DNA of 49,653 nt from JANQKX01 sp039028695 (lineage in GTDB: Bacteria > Pseudomonadota > Alphaproteobacteria > Kiloniellales > Kiloniellaceae): the NCBI GenBank assembly GCA_039028695.1, contig JBCCHN010000029.1, positions 1 to 49,653 on the forward strand, in the 5' to 3' direction. Under the pieces are notes generated by a model. It was not told the DNA's origin, did no database searches, and saw nothing but the letters and a program-made list of their open reading frames with translations. Below are positions 8,939-17,619 of this stretch, one piece after another. Position numbers and translations under genes: made by a program. Each line of letters begins with the position of its first letter. The first letter of the stretch is position 1.

Positions 8939-10723
8939 TTGCAACGCAGACTGGCCGCCATTCTTGCCGCCGACGTGGTGGGCTATACGCGGATGATGAG
9001 CGCGGACGAGGCTGGCACCCTGTCCCGCCTGACCGACCTTCGTAAAGAAGTTATCGAGCCGATCATTGCAGAGCACCGAGGCCGCATCGTTAAGCTGATC
9101 GGAGACGGCCTGCTAGTGGAGTTCGCCAGCGTCGTGGATGCCATCGCTTGCGGCCGCGCTTGGCAGGAAGCCGTGAGCGAGCATGAAAGAGCTCGGGATG
9201 AAGAGCATTGCCTGTGTTTTCGGATCGGCATCAACATGGGGGATATCATCGTCGAGGACGGCGATATTCATGGTGACGGCGTCAACATTGCCGCCCGCCT
9301 TGAGGGCCTGGCTGATCCTGGCGCCGTTTGTCTTTCGTCGTCGGCCTGGGATCAAGCTAAGGGCAAGGTCGATGTGGCGATCGAAGACCTGGGCGAAAAA
9401 AGGCTTAAAAATGTGCCCGATCCCGTTCGCGTCTATCGATTACAAAGAGATTACATATCAAGGACACGGACTGGTGACGCCCGGGAAAAACTGTCCTTGC
9501 CCGACAAGCCCTCCATTGCGGTTTTGCCTTTTGACAACATGTCGTCGGACCTGGACCAAGAATACTTCTCCGATGGCATCACTGAAGACATTATCACCGA
9601 GCTGTCTCGCTTTCCCACGCTCTTTGTTATTGCTCGGAATTCCACCTTTTCCTACAAGGGCAAGCCCATCAATGTAAAACAGGTCGCCTGGGACCTGGGT
9701 GTCCGCTATGTCTTGGAAGGCAGCGTGCGTCGGGCGGGGCAACGGGTCCGCATCACGGCCCAACTTATCGACAGCCAAAGTGGCAATCATCTATGGGCAG
9801 AACGCTATGATCGGGATTTGGAGGACATCTTCGCCCTTCAAGAGGAGATAACCCGCCATGTGGTCGGCAGCATTGCGCCGCAAATCGAGATGGCGGAGCT
9901 CGCCCGTGCCAACAGCGCAAGCGCAAATGAGGTTTCCGCATATGATCTGTCTTTAAAGGCCTTGGCCCTTTTTTACGAGGCTGTTCGCCGGGGCAAGCCT
10001 GAGGTCTATCAGTGCTCGCTGGAAACGGCCGCTTCAGCGCTCGAAAAAGATGCAAATTGCACCAGTGCGTTATGGCTGCAAGCCTGGGCTAATTTCGAGG
10101 GCTTTCTTCTGCGCTGGGAGCCGGATGCGGGCACCATGCTCGACCGTGCCGAAGAGGCCGCCGAGCGGCTTGTCGATATAAGCCCGTCAGATCCCCGGGG
10201 CTATTCAGTGCGCGGTGTCGTGCGGTTGTGCCGTGATGCTCACGAGGACGCGGTCGCGGATTGCCGCTATGCTTTTTCCCTGAATCCCAATTTTGCCATC
10301 AACATCTTTTTTATGGCCTGGTGTGAGTCCCTATCCGGCTATACCCAGGCTGCGCGGGATCATGCCGCGCTTGGGCTCCGCCTTAGTCCTCGTGACAGCG
10401 AACTTTGGCTTGGCGTTGCTTATCTGGCACTTGCGCAAGCCTGTTTCGGCGATGGTGACTTCTCTGAAACTCAAAAATGGGCGCGCTTGGCCGTGCAGAT
10501 GCATCCCAAGGCTCCCATTCGCCGTGCGCTCATGATCGCCTGCTGTATGCACAACCAAGACCTGGAGGCGGCCAAGAATCACACAGTCCAACTTCGTTCC
10601 TTCGCGCCCGGTTTCATCCAGAGCATAATCTCCGGCGATCTCACCCTTTACAAAGATTCTAGTGTTAACAGGCTCTTAGCGGATGGTCTCGCAAGAGCAG
10701 TAGCCTTGCTCTCAGAAAAGTGA
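8939..10723 (+). CDS. class III adenylate/guanylate cyclase with TolB-like and TPR regions
   Basis: A 594-residue cytoplasmic protein starting at TTG with GGGGAG upstream; the first residues QRRLAAILAADVVGY are the standard opening of this group. Metal-binding aspartates are D12 and D56 (GDGLLVEF), and the transition-state residues N116 and R120 lie in GVNIAARLEG, so the cyclase looks active. Residues 180-320 form a TolB-like/FlgO-like segment (IAVLPFDNMSSD), and the remainder is alpha-helical TPR-like repeat. The architecture is common in rhizobia and relatives, where many such paralogues occur. The product is likely cAMP; the input signal is unknown. Confidence 0.9.
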   Translation: MQRRLAAILAADVVGYTRMMSADEAGTLSRLTDLRKEVIEPIIAEHRGRIVKLIGDGLLVEFASVVDAIACGRAWQEAVSEHERARDEEHCLCFRIGINMGDIIVEDGDIHGDGVNIAARLEGLADPGAVCLSSSAWDQAKGKVDVAIEDLGEKRLKNVPDPVRVYRLQRDYISRTRTGDAREKLSLPDKPSIAVLPFDNMSSDLDQEYFSDGITEDIITELSRFPTLFVIARNSTFSYKGKPINVKQVAWDLGVRYVLEGSVRRAGQRVRITAQLIDSQSGNHLWAERYDRDLEDIFALQEEITRHVVGSIAPQIEMAELARANSASANEVSAYDLSLKALALFYEAVRRGKPEVYQCSLETAASALEKDANCTSALWLQAWANFEGFLLRWEPDAGTMLDRAEEAAERLVDISPSDPRGYSVRGVVRLCRDAHEDAVADCRYAFSLNPNFAINIFFMAWCESLSGYTQAARDHAALGLRLSPRDSELWLGVAYLALAQACFGDGDFSETQKWARLAVQMHPKAPIRRALMIACCMHNQDLEAAKNHTVQLRSFAPGFIQSIISGDLTLYKDSSVNRLLADGLARAVALLSEK

Positions 10724-10736
10724 GGAATATCTCTGT

Positions 10737-12368
10737 TCACGCCGTGCGCGCCAAGATCATATCCGCCGCTTTTTCCGCAATCATGATGACGGGGGCATTG
10801 GTGTTGCCGCTGATCAGCCGCGGCATGATCGAGGCATCGACGACCCGCAAGCCGTCCAAGCCCCTGACCTTTAATTCCGGATCCACCACCGCTTTATCGT
10901 CGCCGCCCATGCGGCAGGTGCAGCTGGGATGATAGAGCGTCGACCCGCATTGCCTTGCGTGCGCCAATAACGCTGCGTCGTCCGCGGCCAAGGGGCCCGG
11001 GTTCAGCTCTTGTGCTACAAAGGGCGCCATGGCCTTCGTGGCCATCAAGGCGCGGCCAAAACGCAGCCCCGCCACGTGAACCTGACAATCGGTTTCTGTA
11101 CTGAGGAAGTTGGGTCGGATTTCCGGCGCATCGCGAATATCCGGGCTGCGGGCATGAACGGAACCCCGACTTTCGGGCCTCAACTGGCAGGGCGCTAGGG
11201 TCAAGCCGGGAAAGGGGTCGAAGATCCTTTTGTTGGGATCCTTAAAGCTGGCATGGGCGATATGGAACTGGATGTCCGCTTCCTCCAGATCGGGTCGGCT
11301 TTTCACAAAGGCCCCGATCAGGCTGGCTGGCAGGCTGAGCGCCCCCCGGCGCTGCAACAAATAACGCAAGACCTCTCCGGCCAGGGGCAGGCCGTGCAAT
11401 TTGTTGTTCAGGCTTTCCGCGTTTTTGAGTTCGAAGGTCAGGCGCGAGGTATAGTGATCCTGTAGGTTCTCGCCCACCGCCGGTCGATCCAAAATTACGG
11501 GCAGGCCGAGGCTTTGCAAGTGGGCACCGCCCCCGATCCCTGAGAGTTCCAGTAGTTGCGGCGACTGCACGGCACCAGCCGCCAGGAGGACGGTTCGCCG
11601 CGCATAAACTTCTACGGTGCCATTGTGCTGGTCATAGGCTACGCCCTGAGCCCGGCCTTCACGGATCAGGATCTTTGTGGCAAAAGCGCCACAGCGGATT
11701 TCCAGGTTCTTTCGGCTGCTCTGGATGGGATCGATATAGGCCTTCTTCACGCTGAAACGCCGGCCATCCCTTTGGGTCACTTGGTTATAGCCGAAGCCCG
11801 CCTGGGTCGCCCCGTTGAAATCGTGTTCGGTCGCATAGCCGAGCTCGCCGCCACCGGCCATTAAGTGATCCAGGATTGCATAGCGGTCTCGCGGAAAGGT
11901 CACGTTCAAGGGGCCGCCCCTGCCGTGATAGTCGCTTCCATGGGAGGAATCGCCGCCAGGCTCAAAATGCTCGGCCCTTTTGAAGTAGGGTAGGATCTCG
12001 TCATAAGACCAGCCTCGACAGCCCATCTGAGCCCAGGTGTCATAATCACCGGACTGGCCGCGCACATAAAGCATGGCATTGATCAGGCTGGATCCTCCCA
12101 GCCCCTTGCCGCGGGGTATGGGAATCTTGCGCCCAGCGGCGCCGGCTTCCGGTTCGGTTTCGAAAAGCCAGTTATAGGCCGGCTTGACCATGGTTTTCAC
12201 ATAGCCCGCCGGAAGGTCGATCCAAAAGCGGCCGCCCAAATCTCGACTGGCATCGCCGCCCGCTTCCAAGAGGCAGACCTTGTATTTCGGGTTTTCGCTC
12301 AAGCGGTTCGCTAAAACACAACCAGCCGATCCGCCGCCGACGATCACATAGTCAAAGGTCTCGTTCAT
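10737..12368 (-). CDS. GMC family oxidoreductase (choline/alcohol dehydrogenase-like)
   Basis: A 543-residue flavoprotein of the glucose-methanol-choline family. The FAD dinucleotide motif is VIVGGGSAGCVLANRL at the N-terminus, the GMC signature PRGKGLGGSSLINAM is present, and the catalytic histidine and asparagine lie in YHPSCTCRMG and ISGNTNAPV. It oxidises a primary alcohol to an aldehyde. It resembles BetA and polyethylene-glycol or alkanol dehydrogenases; without a betaine-aldehyde dehydrogenase next door I do not call it choline dehydrogenase. It is 14 bp downstream of the RidA gene and converges with the cyclase gene. Confidence 0.92.
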   Translation of the reverse strand: MNETFDYVIVGGGSAGCVLANRLSENPKYKVCLLEAGGDASRDLGGRFWIDLPAGYVKTMVKPAYNWLFETEPEAGAAGRKIPIPRGKGLGGSSLINAMLYVRGQSGDYDTWAQMGCRGWSYDEILPYFKRAEHFEPGGDSSHGSDYHGRGGPLNVTFPRDRYAILDHLMAGGGELGYATEHDFNGATQAGFGYNQVTQRDGRRFSVKKAYIDPIQSSRKNLEIRCGAFATKILIREGRAQGVAYDQHNGTVEVYARRTVLLAAGAVQSPQLLELSGIGGGAHLQSLGLPVILDRPAVGENLQDHYTSRLTFELKNAESLNNKLHGLPLAGEVLRYLLQRRGALSLPASLIGAFVKSRPDLEEADIQFHIAHASFKDPNKRIFDPFPGLTLAPCQLRPESRGSVHARSPDIRDAPEIRPNFLSTETDCQVHVAGLRFGRALMATKAMAPFVAQELNPGPLAADDAALLAHARQCGSTLYHPSCTCRMGGDDKAVVDPELKVRGLDGLRVVDASIMPRLISGNTNAPVIMIAEKAADMILARTA

Positions 12369-12382
12369 GGGTCCGTGGGGTC

Positions 12383-12772
12383 TTACCGCGGCCGATAGGC
12401 CACCACTTCTACCTCGACTCGCACGTCTACCAGCAACTCGCTGACCACGGCTGATCGAGCCGGCGGATCCTCCGGAAAATATTCTCCATAGACCTCGTTA
12501 AAGCCAGGGAAATCGGCCCGATCGCGCAGCCACACCATGGCCTTGACCACGTCGCCCAGCTCACATCCGGCTTCGGTCAGGGTCTCCTTGATCAGGTCCA
12601 GTGTTACCCGGGTTTGCTCCTGAATGGTGCCGCTGGTCATGGGTGCCCCCTCGTGAAAGGGGATCTGCCCGGTCAAATAAACGAAATCACCCGCCCGGAC
12701 GGCGCGGGACAGACTGAGCCGGCGCCCATTGATGATCAACGGCTCTCCGATTATTTCCTTGGTTTTAGACAT
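12383..12772 (-). CDS. RidA/YjgF family enamine deaminase
   Basis: A 129-residue RidA-fold protein that hydrolyses reactive enamine or imine intermediates. The conserved arginine that binds the carboxylate is in PPARSAV (about residue 105), and the N-terminal part contains VYLTGQIPF. The substrates of this branch are often products of amino-acid or amine oxidation, which would fit the FAD oxidoreductase gene 14 bp downstream. The two form a likely two-gene operon. Confidence 0.88.
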   Translation of the reverse strand: MSKTKEIIGEPLIINGRRLSLSRAVRAGDFVYLTGQIPFHEGAPMTSGTIQEQTRVTLDLIKETLTEAGCELGDVVKAMVWLRDRADFPGFNEVYGEYFPEDPPARSAVVSELLVDVRVEVEVVAYRPR

Positions 12773-12868
12773 TTCCTGCCACCCTCCCTGGCCTTTGATG
12801 GGCGCAATTACCTCCTCGGACAGGCGCTTTTGTCAAGCGATGTAAGGGCTATGGACAGGAATCGTAAG

Positions 12869-12903
12869 TTAGCGGCCGCAATCGCACACGGCTTAGCGGC
12901 CGC
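12869..12903. repeat. duplicated TTAGCGGCCGC element able to form a hairpin
   Basis: An 11-bp unit TTAGCGGCCGC occurs at 12869-12879 and again at 12893-12903. The core GCGGCCGC is self-complementary, so the copies can pair with each other. The second copy includes the stop codon of the last gene of the curli operon. It may serve as a terminator for that operon, although there is no T-run. Confidence 0.35.
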
Positions 12904-13519
12904 CTCGGGTCAGGGTTTGGTCGATGGAAGTATTCAGCTCTTTACGGAGCTTCGCTAGATAGCGCTCCAAGGCGCGGCGGTCTTCTAAGATGAAGATCGC
13001 TCGCCGACCATCGAAGCACTCGACCTTATAATTTTGGTCGAAGTCGAAGTCTCGTTGCAGCCATTCCAGCAGATAGGGCTCCTGGCTCAGCTGGGGTTCT
13101 CCGTGAAGATCGAGATTGTCTTGAAAGATCGAAGCACAGGTCAGGTTTGGGTCGACCTCTTGAACCTCGATTCGATAGAGCTGTCCGTCACCGGTTAGGT
13201 TCGTGGCAACGTTTGTCACGCGATCACCGTCGACCATTTGGCTAGACCCTGTGATCTGGGCGATCGCCTCTTTGCCGTAAAAGGGGACATAACTGAGTCC
13301 CACCGACGGATCTTCATAGGGCACGTTTTGAAAAAACATGCGGGGCAGGGCGGATTGGACCTCTGATTGACTGGCGCCCAGTTTCAAACCCTGCAAAGAA
13401 ATGCTTCGGATGTCCGTCATCGCCCAACCGGGCGTAAAGATCAGAAAAAGTGCCAAGGCGGCGACGGAAAGAGGCCCCCACAAAATCGGCTGGCCACTAA
13501 GAGACCTGTCGTTGCTCAT
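12893..13519 (-). CDS. exported protein of unknown function, last gene of curli operon
   Basis: A 208-residue protein I do not recognise. A hydrophobic segment near the N-terminus (VAALALFLIFTPGWA) is a signal peptide or anchor. The mature part contains LQGLKLGASQSEVQSAL, a pattern found in small exported proteins that bind other envelope proteins, and two cysteines (TCAS, VECFDG) that could form a disulfide. The ATG at 13519 overlaps the TGA of the preceding gene (ATGA), with GGAGG at perfect spacing. Its place at the end of the curli operon suggests a role in amyloid export or surface attachment, but this is inference only. Confidence 0.75.
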   Translation of the reverse strand: MSNDRSLSGQPILWGPLSVAALALFLIFTPGWAMTDIRSISLQGLKLGASQSEVQSALPRMFFQNVPYEDPSVGLSYVPFYGKEAIAQITGSSQMVDGDRVTNVATNLTGDGQLYRIEVQEVDPNLTCASIFQDNLDLHGEPQLSQEPYLLEWLQRDFDFDQNYKVECFDGRRAIFILEDRRALERYLAKLRKELNTSIDQTLTRGGR

Positions 13520-13893
13520 GACCGTCCTCCCAGATTGAACGTCATGACGCCGCCGGAACTTTGGCTTCGTGTGCGGTTGCCCAGAGCATCTCGGGCTTCG
13601 ATGGAAACCGGCCCGCTGGCGGTAATCTGACAAGTCAACGAGGTTCCTTGAAAGGTGAGATCAAAGGGCAGCATTTGATCGATGTCGTGTTTTTGGGCCT
13701 GGTCACCAGTGATTACCCGGCAGGTGCCGGACACATGGACATCCGAGGTCCCGGTAAGCTTGAGCGAGAAGTCATTGCCCTGCGCCGCGGAAAGGCTGGG
13801 CGCGGTCAAGAGAGCGCCGGTCAAGACGGACGCCGCCCCGAGGCCGGCCTTTCCGGCCGCAGCTTTTACACCTTTTTTGATCACATGACGCAT
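13516..13893 (-). CDS. small exported protein, possible curli accessory
   Basis: A 125-residue protein with a signal peptide ending near PSLSAAQG. The mature part of about 90 residues is beta-rich, with two cysteines (GTCRVI, LTCQIT) spaced to form a disulfide across an immunoglobulin-like sheet. Size and location recall the periplasmic curli chaperones CsgC and CsgH, which have a similar small beta-sandwich fold, but I see no clear sequence motif for either. It lies 13 bp downstream of a curlin gene and is translationally coupled to the next gene. Confidence 0.75.
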   Translation of the reverse strand: MRHVIKKGVKAAAGKAGLGAASVLTGALLTAPSLSAAQGNDFSLKLTGTSDVHVSGTCRVITGDQAQKHDIDQMLPFDLTFQGTSLTCQITASGPVSIEARDALGNRTRSQSSGGVMTFNLGGRS

Positions 13894-13906
13894 TTGGCCG
13901 ATTCGC

Positions 13907-14713
13907 CTAGTTGGACTGAGTTACGGTAATTGTGCGACTTCCGCCCTGATAGATCCTCGCGGAAAGTCCGTTGCCATACTGATTGTGGGTTACGCTGCCA
14001 TTGTTGCCCGTTTGTTGAACGAGACTGCTGTTGCCCTGCCCAACCTGATTTTGGATGGCCGTGTTATTGCTGCCATATTGCGCGGACACGGCCGTGTTGC
14101 CGTCACCAATTTGGGCCTGGGAGGCGAAATTGTTCAGTCCGTAGAAAGAGCCGCCTTGGGTGATGAAACCCAAATTTTGGTTGCCGGCCTGAAGCTGCTG
14201 CGCTTGATGGAAGCCGCCGCGCTGGGCGATGCCCAACTGGTTCTCGCTGCCCAGTTGGAGGCTATGGGCGCTATTGCCAATACCGCCTTGGAGAATCTGA
14301 TAGTTGTTTGATGTCCCGGCGCTCAAAAGCTGGGTTTGATTGCCCAGACCCGTCTGCCGGACCTTACCGCGCTGCTCACCGTTGTCCTGACCCAGCAAAG
14401 TAACGGTTGCTTGGTTGCCGGCACCTTTTTGACTCAAAGCCGTGCTGTTGTTTGAGCCTTTTTGCGCGATCGTGGCGTCATTGCCGCTGCCGTAACCGAC
14501 CTGCTCGACAAAAATATCATTGTTACGGCCGCTGGTCTGGGAAATGGCGAGTGAATTGTTCTGGCCCTTTTGCTCCACTTGGCTGCTGTTGTCGCCGGCA
14601 AAGCTGGGGCTGGTGGTTGCCAGTCCGATCCCAAGCAGCACTGTCGCGAGGGCTGTTTTGGCGCTACGACCCTTAAGTGTTTGGGTCCGGTCCTTGGGAA
14701 GTTTGTCGAACAT
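13907..14713 (-). CDS. curlin-repeat amyloid subunit (CsgA/CsgB-like)
   Basis: A 268-residue secreted amyloid protein. A long signal region (to SPSFAG, about residue 40) is followed by roughly 18 short beta-strand units of about 11 residues built on the pattern N-x5-Q-x-G, for example NNSTALSQKG and GNTAVSAQYG. The units are rich in N, Q, G and S, as in CsgA and CsgB. The less regular repeats and its place after the main curlin make it a candidate nucleator (CsgB role). This is inferred from position, not shown by sequence. It would leave the cell through CsgG. Confidence 0.85.
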   Translation of the reverse strand: MFDKLPKDRTQTLKGRSAKTALATVLLGIGLATTSPSFAGDNSSQVEQKGQNNSLAISQTSGRNNDIFVEQVGYGSGNDATIAQKGSNNSTALSQKGAGNQATVTLLGQDNGEQRGKVRQTGLGNQTQLLSAGTSNNYQILQGGIGNSAHSLQLGSENQLGIAQRGGFHQAQQLQAGNQNLGFITQGGSFYGLNNFASQAQIGDGNTAVSAQYGSNNTAIQNQVGQGNSSLVQQTGNNGSVTHNQYGNGLSARIYQGGSRTITVTQSN

Positions 14714-14808
14714 GGCTGAATTCCGACTGATTTTGAAAAAAGGTGCGGTGAGGGGTCGGACATTGAGGTCTAGAGATTGACCCCCTACCGCTGATGTTTT
14801 TGATGGAT

Positions 14809-14831
14809 CGCCCCGCCAAGATGGCGGGGCG
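14809..14831 (-). terminator. intercistronic hairpin between the two curlin genes
   Basis: CGCCCCGCC and GGCGGGGCG pair perfectly over nine bases around the loop ATCTT. There is no T-run right after it on the minus strand. The position, 26 bp after the large curlin gene and about 95 bp before the second curlin gene, suggests partial termination or protection of the upstream mRNA, giving more of the major subunit than of the minor one. Confidence 0.55.
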
Positions 14832-14856
14832 TCCTAATCCTACTTACCCGAAAAAC

Positions 14857-15903
14857 TTAGTACTGGGTCGAAACGTAGGAGTTGTTGGTACCATGGATGC
14901 TGGCGGTGTCGCTGTTGCCGTAGCCACCCTGCACCTGCAGAGAGTAGTTACGATGACCAACGATCTTCACCGAAGCCGTGTTACCAACGCCGCTCTGATA
15001 GGTGTAGGCGTGGTTCTTGTCGCCATAGATGCTCTGAGAAGCGGAGTTGCCCAGGCCACGCTGCTCGATCAGAGCATGGTTGCCCCAACCAGCAACATAC
15101 TGAGACGCGCTGTTATACCGGCCGGTCTGATTGATCTCGGCGTCGTTCTCGTAACCGTAGACAACCTGCCTGGCCCGCAGACCCACACCGTATTCCTGGT
15201 TGATGCTGGCAGTGTTCCAATCACCTTCTACATATGAGCTGGCGCGGCTTCCGGCCACCAGGGTCTGGTCGATGGAGGCGTCGTTGTGATCGCCGTCAAC
15301 GCTCAGGCGAGCCGTCGAGTACTTGGTCGCAAATTGGTCAACGTGGGCTTCGTTGTGGTCGCCGCTCACGTAGATCGAGGCGCCTGAACCCAACACGCCA
15401 ATCTGGTCCACGGAAACGTTGTTGTAGTCACCGTTGTTGACCGTCACATCGGCATAGGCGCCCAAGGAATAGGCTTGACCGATGCGTACGTTGTTCTCGT
15501 CAGCGCCGTTCTTCAAGGTAGCGCGTGCGCCGGACAGAGCTGTTTCGTACTGGTTGATGCCAACCCAGTTGTCATCGGACGTACCGGGGCGGATCTCGAT
15601 CCGAGCGTGGCTGTACTTGGCAGATTCCTGATTGATGCCCACCCAGTTGCGATCGGCGTCGTAGATCTCGACTTCAGCTTTGGACTCTTCTGTCCATTTA
15701 TCCTGATAGGTCTGCACGTCGTTGTGGTTGGCGTCGGTCAAAAGGTCAATTTTGACGTCAGAGCTCTTACCATACTGCTCGTTGACAATGGTGTTGCCGT
15801 GACCGCCCGGGCCAACGTTGGTTTCTGCAGTGTTGTCACCGGCAAAGGCAGAACCCATGGAAAGGGCAAGCACTGCACTGGTCGCAAAAAGAACTTTTTT
15901 CAT
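14857..15903 (-). CDS. csgA: large curlin, 14 repeats (CsgA-like major subunit)
   Basis: A 348-residue secreted amyloid protein with a clean signal peptide (MKKVLFATSAVLALSMGSAFAG). The mature part holds 14 copies of N-x5-Q at about 22-23-residue spacing, such as HNDASIDQ, WNTASINQ and GNHALIEQ, often preceded by G-D/E. Escherichia coli CsgA has five repeats in about 150 residues, so this subunit is more than twice as long. The first five repeats are acidic with charged linkers; the last five are closer to classic Q-x-G repeats. AGAGAGGA precedes the ATG at good spacing. It follows csgG in the operon and is the likely main fibre subunit. Confidence 0.88.
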   Translation of the reverse strand: MKKVLFATSAVLALSMGSAFAGDNTAETNVGPGGHGNTIVNEQYGKSSDVKIDLLTDANHNDVQTYQDKWTEESKAEVEIYDADRNWVGINQESAKYSHARIEIRPGTSDDNWVGINQYETALSGARATLKNGADENNVRIGQAYSLGAYADVTVNNGDYNNVSVDQIGVLGSGASIYVSGDHNEAHVDQFATKYSTARLSVDGDHNDASIDQTLVAGSRASSYVEGDWNTASINQEYGVGLRARQVVYGYENDAEINQTGRYNSASQYVAGWGNHALIEQRGLGNSASQSIYGDKNHAYTYQSGVGNTASVKIVGHRNYSLQVQGGYGNSDTASIHGTNNSYVSTQY

Positions 15904-16040
15904 AATATAATCCTCTCTTCCACTTAAATGTTTGCCGCAAAAAAATCACCGCGACTGGTTTGACAGCAATGGTCGCTGCCTTACGTGAACCTGGTCCCAC
16001 CCCACCCTTTGGTGATCATCCCGGGTTCGTACGTTCTCAC

Positions 16041-17027
16041 TTACTTATTTTCTAATCTGGATTGCTGTTCGAGTTTAGCGCTGGAGGCGTCATCGCTGGA
16101 GGCTTGGCCGTCTTCGAATTCCAGGCCACCGTTCTTCTCGTTGAGTTCGGCGAACTCTTTCTCGGACATGAACTCGCGCGCTTGCTTCTCGGCACGATAC
16201 TGGGCGATGATCTCGTCGCCGGCCGAGGCGTCTTGGAAGTCCCAGATACCCTCATCGGCACCCTCGACCACCATGGCGATGACCGCCTTCTCGATGGCTT
16301 GTTTCAGGGCCACATGAACGGGCTCGTTCATGGTGAAACCGGCTTCGATTTCAAGCAGCTCTTCGAAGCCCACGAATTTGAATACGCTGGCATTCAGGCC
16401 GAAGGACAAGATGGTCTTGCGCGCCAGAACCGATTTCAAGACTTCACCCGTATTGGTGCTGACGGCCCGTAGGTAAACTGTCACCGTATCTTGACGATAT
16501 TCGGTGCTGCCACCGATGCCCAGATACCGGGCGCCCACACCACCGGACAAGGTATTGCTGTTGTAGGAGATTATGCCGCCTTCCAAAAGCACGCCGGCGA
16601 ATTGCATCGGCGGCAGGTAGTTTTTCGAAAGGTCGCCGCCGCCGCTGTAAAGGGCGCGGGTTTCCTTAATGATTTGACGCTCTTTCAGGAGGTTATCCAA
16701 GCGGGCCCGTTCAACAACCGAGAACCAGGAGCCGTCGCCGGCATCTTGCAGGGCCTTGATCAGGATCGAGGTGCCGCCTTGGGTCACCGCCCGCGACAAG
16801 GATTGAACCGAGTCGCTGAATTTGTACTGGCCGGTCTCGTCGAAATAGCCGTAGACGGCGACGGAAACAGGCTGAGGCGGCCCGGGCAGATCCAGCAACT
16901 CCATGTGGGTCACGGTGGTCTCCGCGGTCGTCGGCGCCTGCGAAATCGGCGTGGCGCTGTTCTGACAGCCGGCAAGTGCCAGCGAAGCGGCCACAGTCAG
17001 GCCAAATCCAAATTGCCGAATAGTCAT
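16041..17027 (-). CDS. csgG: curli secretion channel CsgG
   Basis: A 328-residue outer-membrane lipoprotein that forms the pore through which curli subunits leave the cell. The signal peptide ends in the lipobox LALAGC with the lipidated cysteine at residue 21. Family landmarks include VSVAVYGYFDETGQYK, TSILIKALQDAG, FSVVERARLDNLLKERQII and GVLLEGGIISYNSNT. The C-terminal 70 or so residues, rich in E, A and S (EKQAREFMSEKEFAELNEK onward), extend past the usual CsgG end (about 277 residues in E. coli). Its ATG is 52 bp downstream of csgF. Confidence 0.95.
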   Translation of the reverse strand: MTIRQFGFGLTVAASLALAGCQNSATPISQAPTTAETTVTHMELLDLPGPPQPVSVAVYGYFDETGQYKFSDSVQSLSRAVTQGGTSILIKALQDAGDGSWFSVVERARLDNLLKERQIIKETRALYSGGGDLSKNYLPPMQFAGVLLEGGIISYNSNTLSGGVGARYLGIGGSTEYRQDTVTVYLRAVSTNTGEVLKSVLARKTILSFGLNASVFKFVGFEELLEIEAGFTMNEPVHVALKQAIEKAVIAMVVEGADEGIWDFQDASAGDEIIAQYRAEKQAREFMSEKEFAELNEKNGGLEFEDGQASSDDASSAKLEQQSRLENK

Positions 17028-17079
17028 AACAAAATCCTCAGAATGCGTTTAAAAATAAATGGTACTTATTATTGTGGAG

Positions 17080-17619
17080 CTATTGCGTTGTGATCGGAAT
17101 TATTGGTTCGCCCGGATTTTGGAAAAGGTACTCATCGCTAAATTCAGTAATGTCGACTTCGCCGGTAGTGGTATTTGTGACGGTGATCCTGACAGTTTTA
17201 TCGATTGCAAACCGATCAATGTTAATTTTGGTATCTTGGTAGGTGTACTCCCCCGTCTCAAAACCGGGATTTTCCAAGTCAGTGCGGATTTGATCCGACA
17301 TCTTGTTCAGGATGACCCGCTCGACGCTACGTACGAGTTCGCCTCCAGCTGTATTGCCGGCTAGACCACCGGCACCACCGGCGCCGCCGCCACCACCGCC
17401 TTCTTCGCGGAATTTGTTCTGCCGATCGGCCGTGCCCAAGAGGTGAGCCGAGTTAAAGGGGTTGCCACCGAAGCTGGGGTTGATGGGCTTATAAAGCAAT
17501 TCGCTGGCCTGAACCGCGCCGGCGCTGCCAATCAAGAGGCTTGCAGCCAGGGTCATCGAAGCCAGCTTAAGAGCCAAAGTCTCTTTGCCGTGGTTGTGAG
17601 TGGAATTCAGCGACTTCAT
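17080..17619 (-). CDS. csgF: curli assembly protein CsgF
   Basis: A 179-residue exported protein. After a signal peptide ending in AVQAS, the mature N-terminus ELLYKPINPSFGGNPFN is the hallmark of CsgF. In the family, this segment inserts into the CsgG pore and helps start fibre growth on the surface. A glycine-rich linker (about residues 75-90, GGGGGGAGGAGG) joins it to a C-terminal domain typical of alphaproteobacterial members. I chose ATG at 17619 with GGGAG ten bases upstream; a longer frame to 17724 extends into AT-rich promoter DNA and is unlikely to be translated. It is the first gene of the curli operon. Confidence 0.92.
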   Translation of the reverse strand: MKSLNSTHNHGKETLALKLASMTLAASLLIGSAGAVQASELLYKPINPSFGGNPFNSAHLLGTADRQNKFREEGGGGGGAGGAGGLAGNTAGGELVRSVERVILNKMSDQIRTDLENPGFETGEYTYQDTKINIDRFAIDKTVRITVTNTTTGEVDITEFSDEYLFQNPGEPIIPITTQ

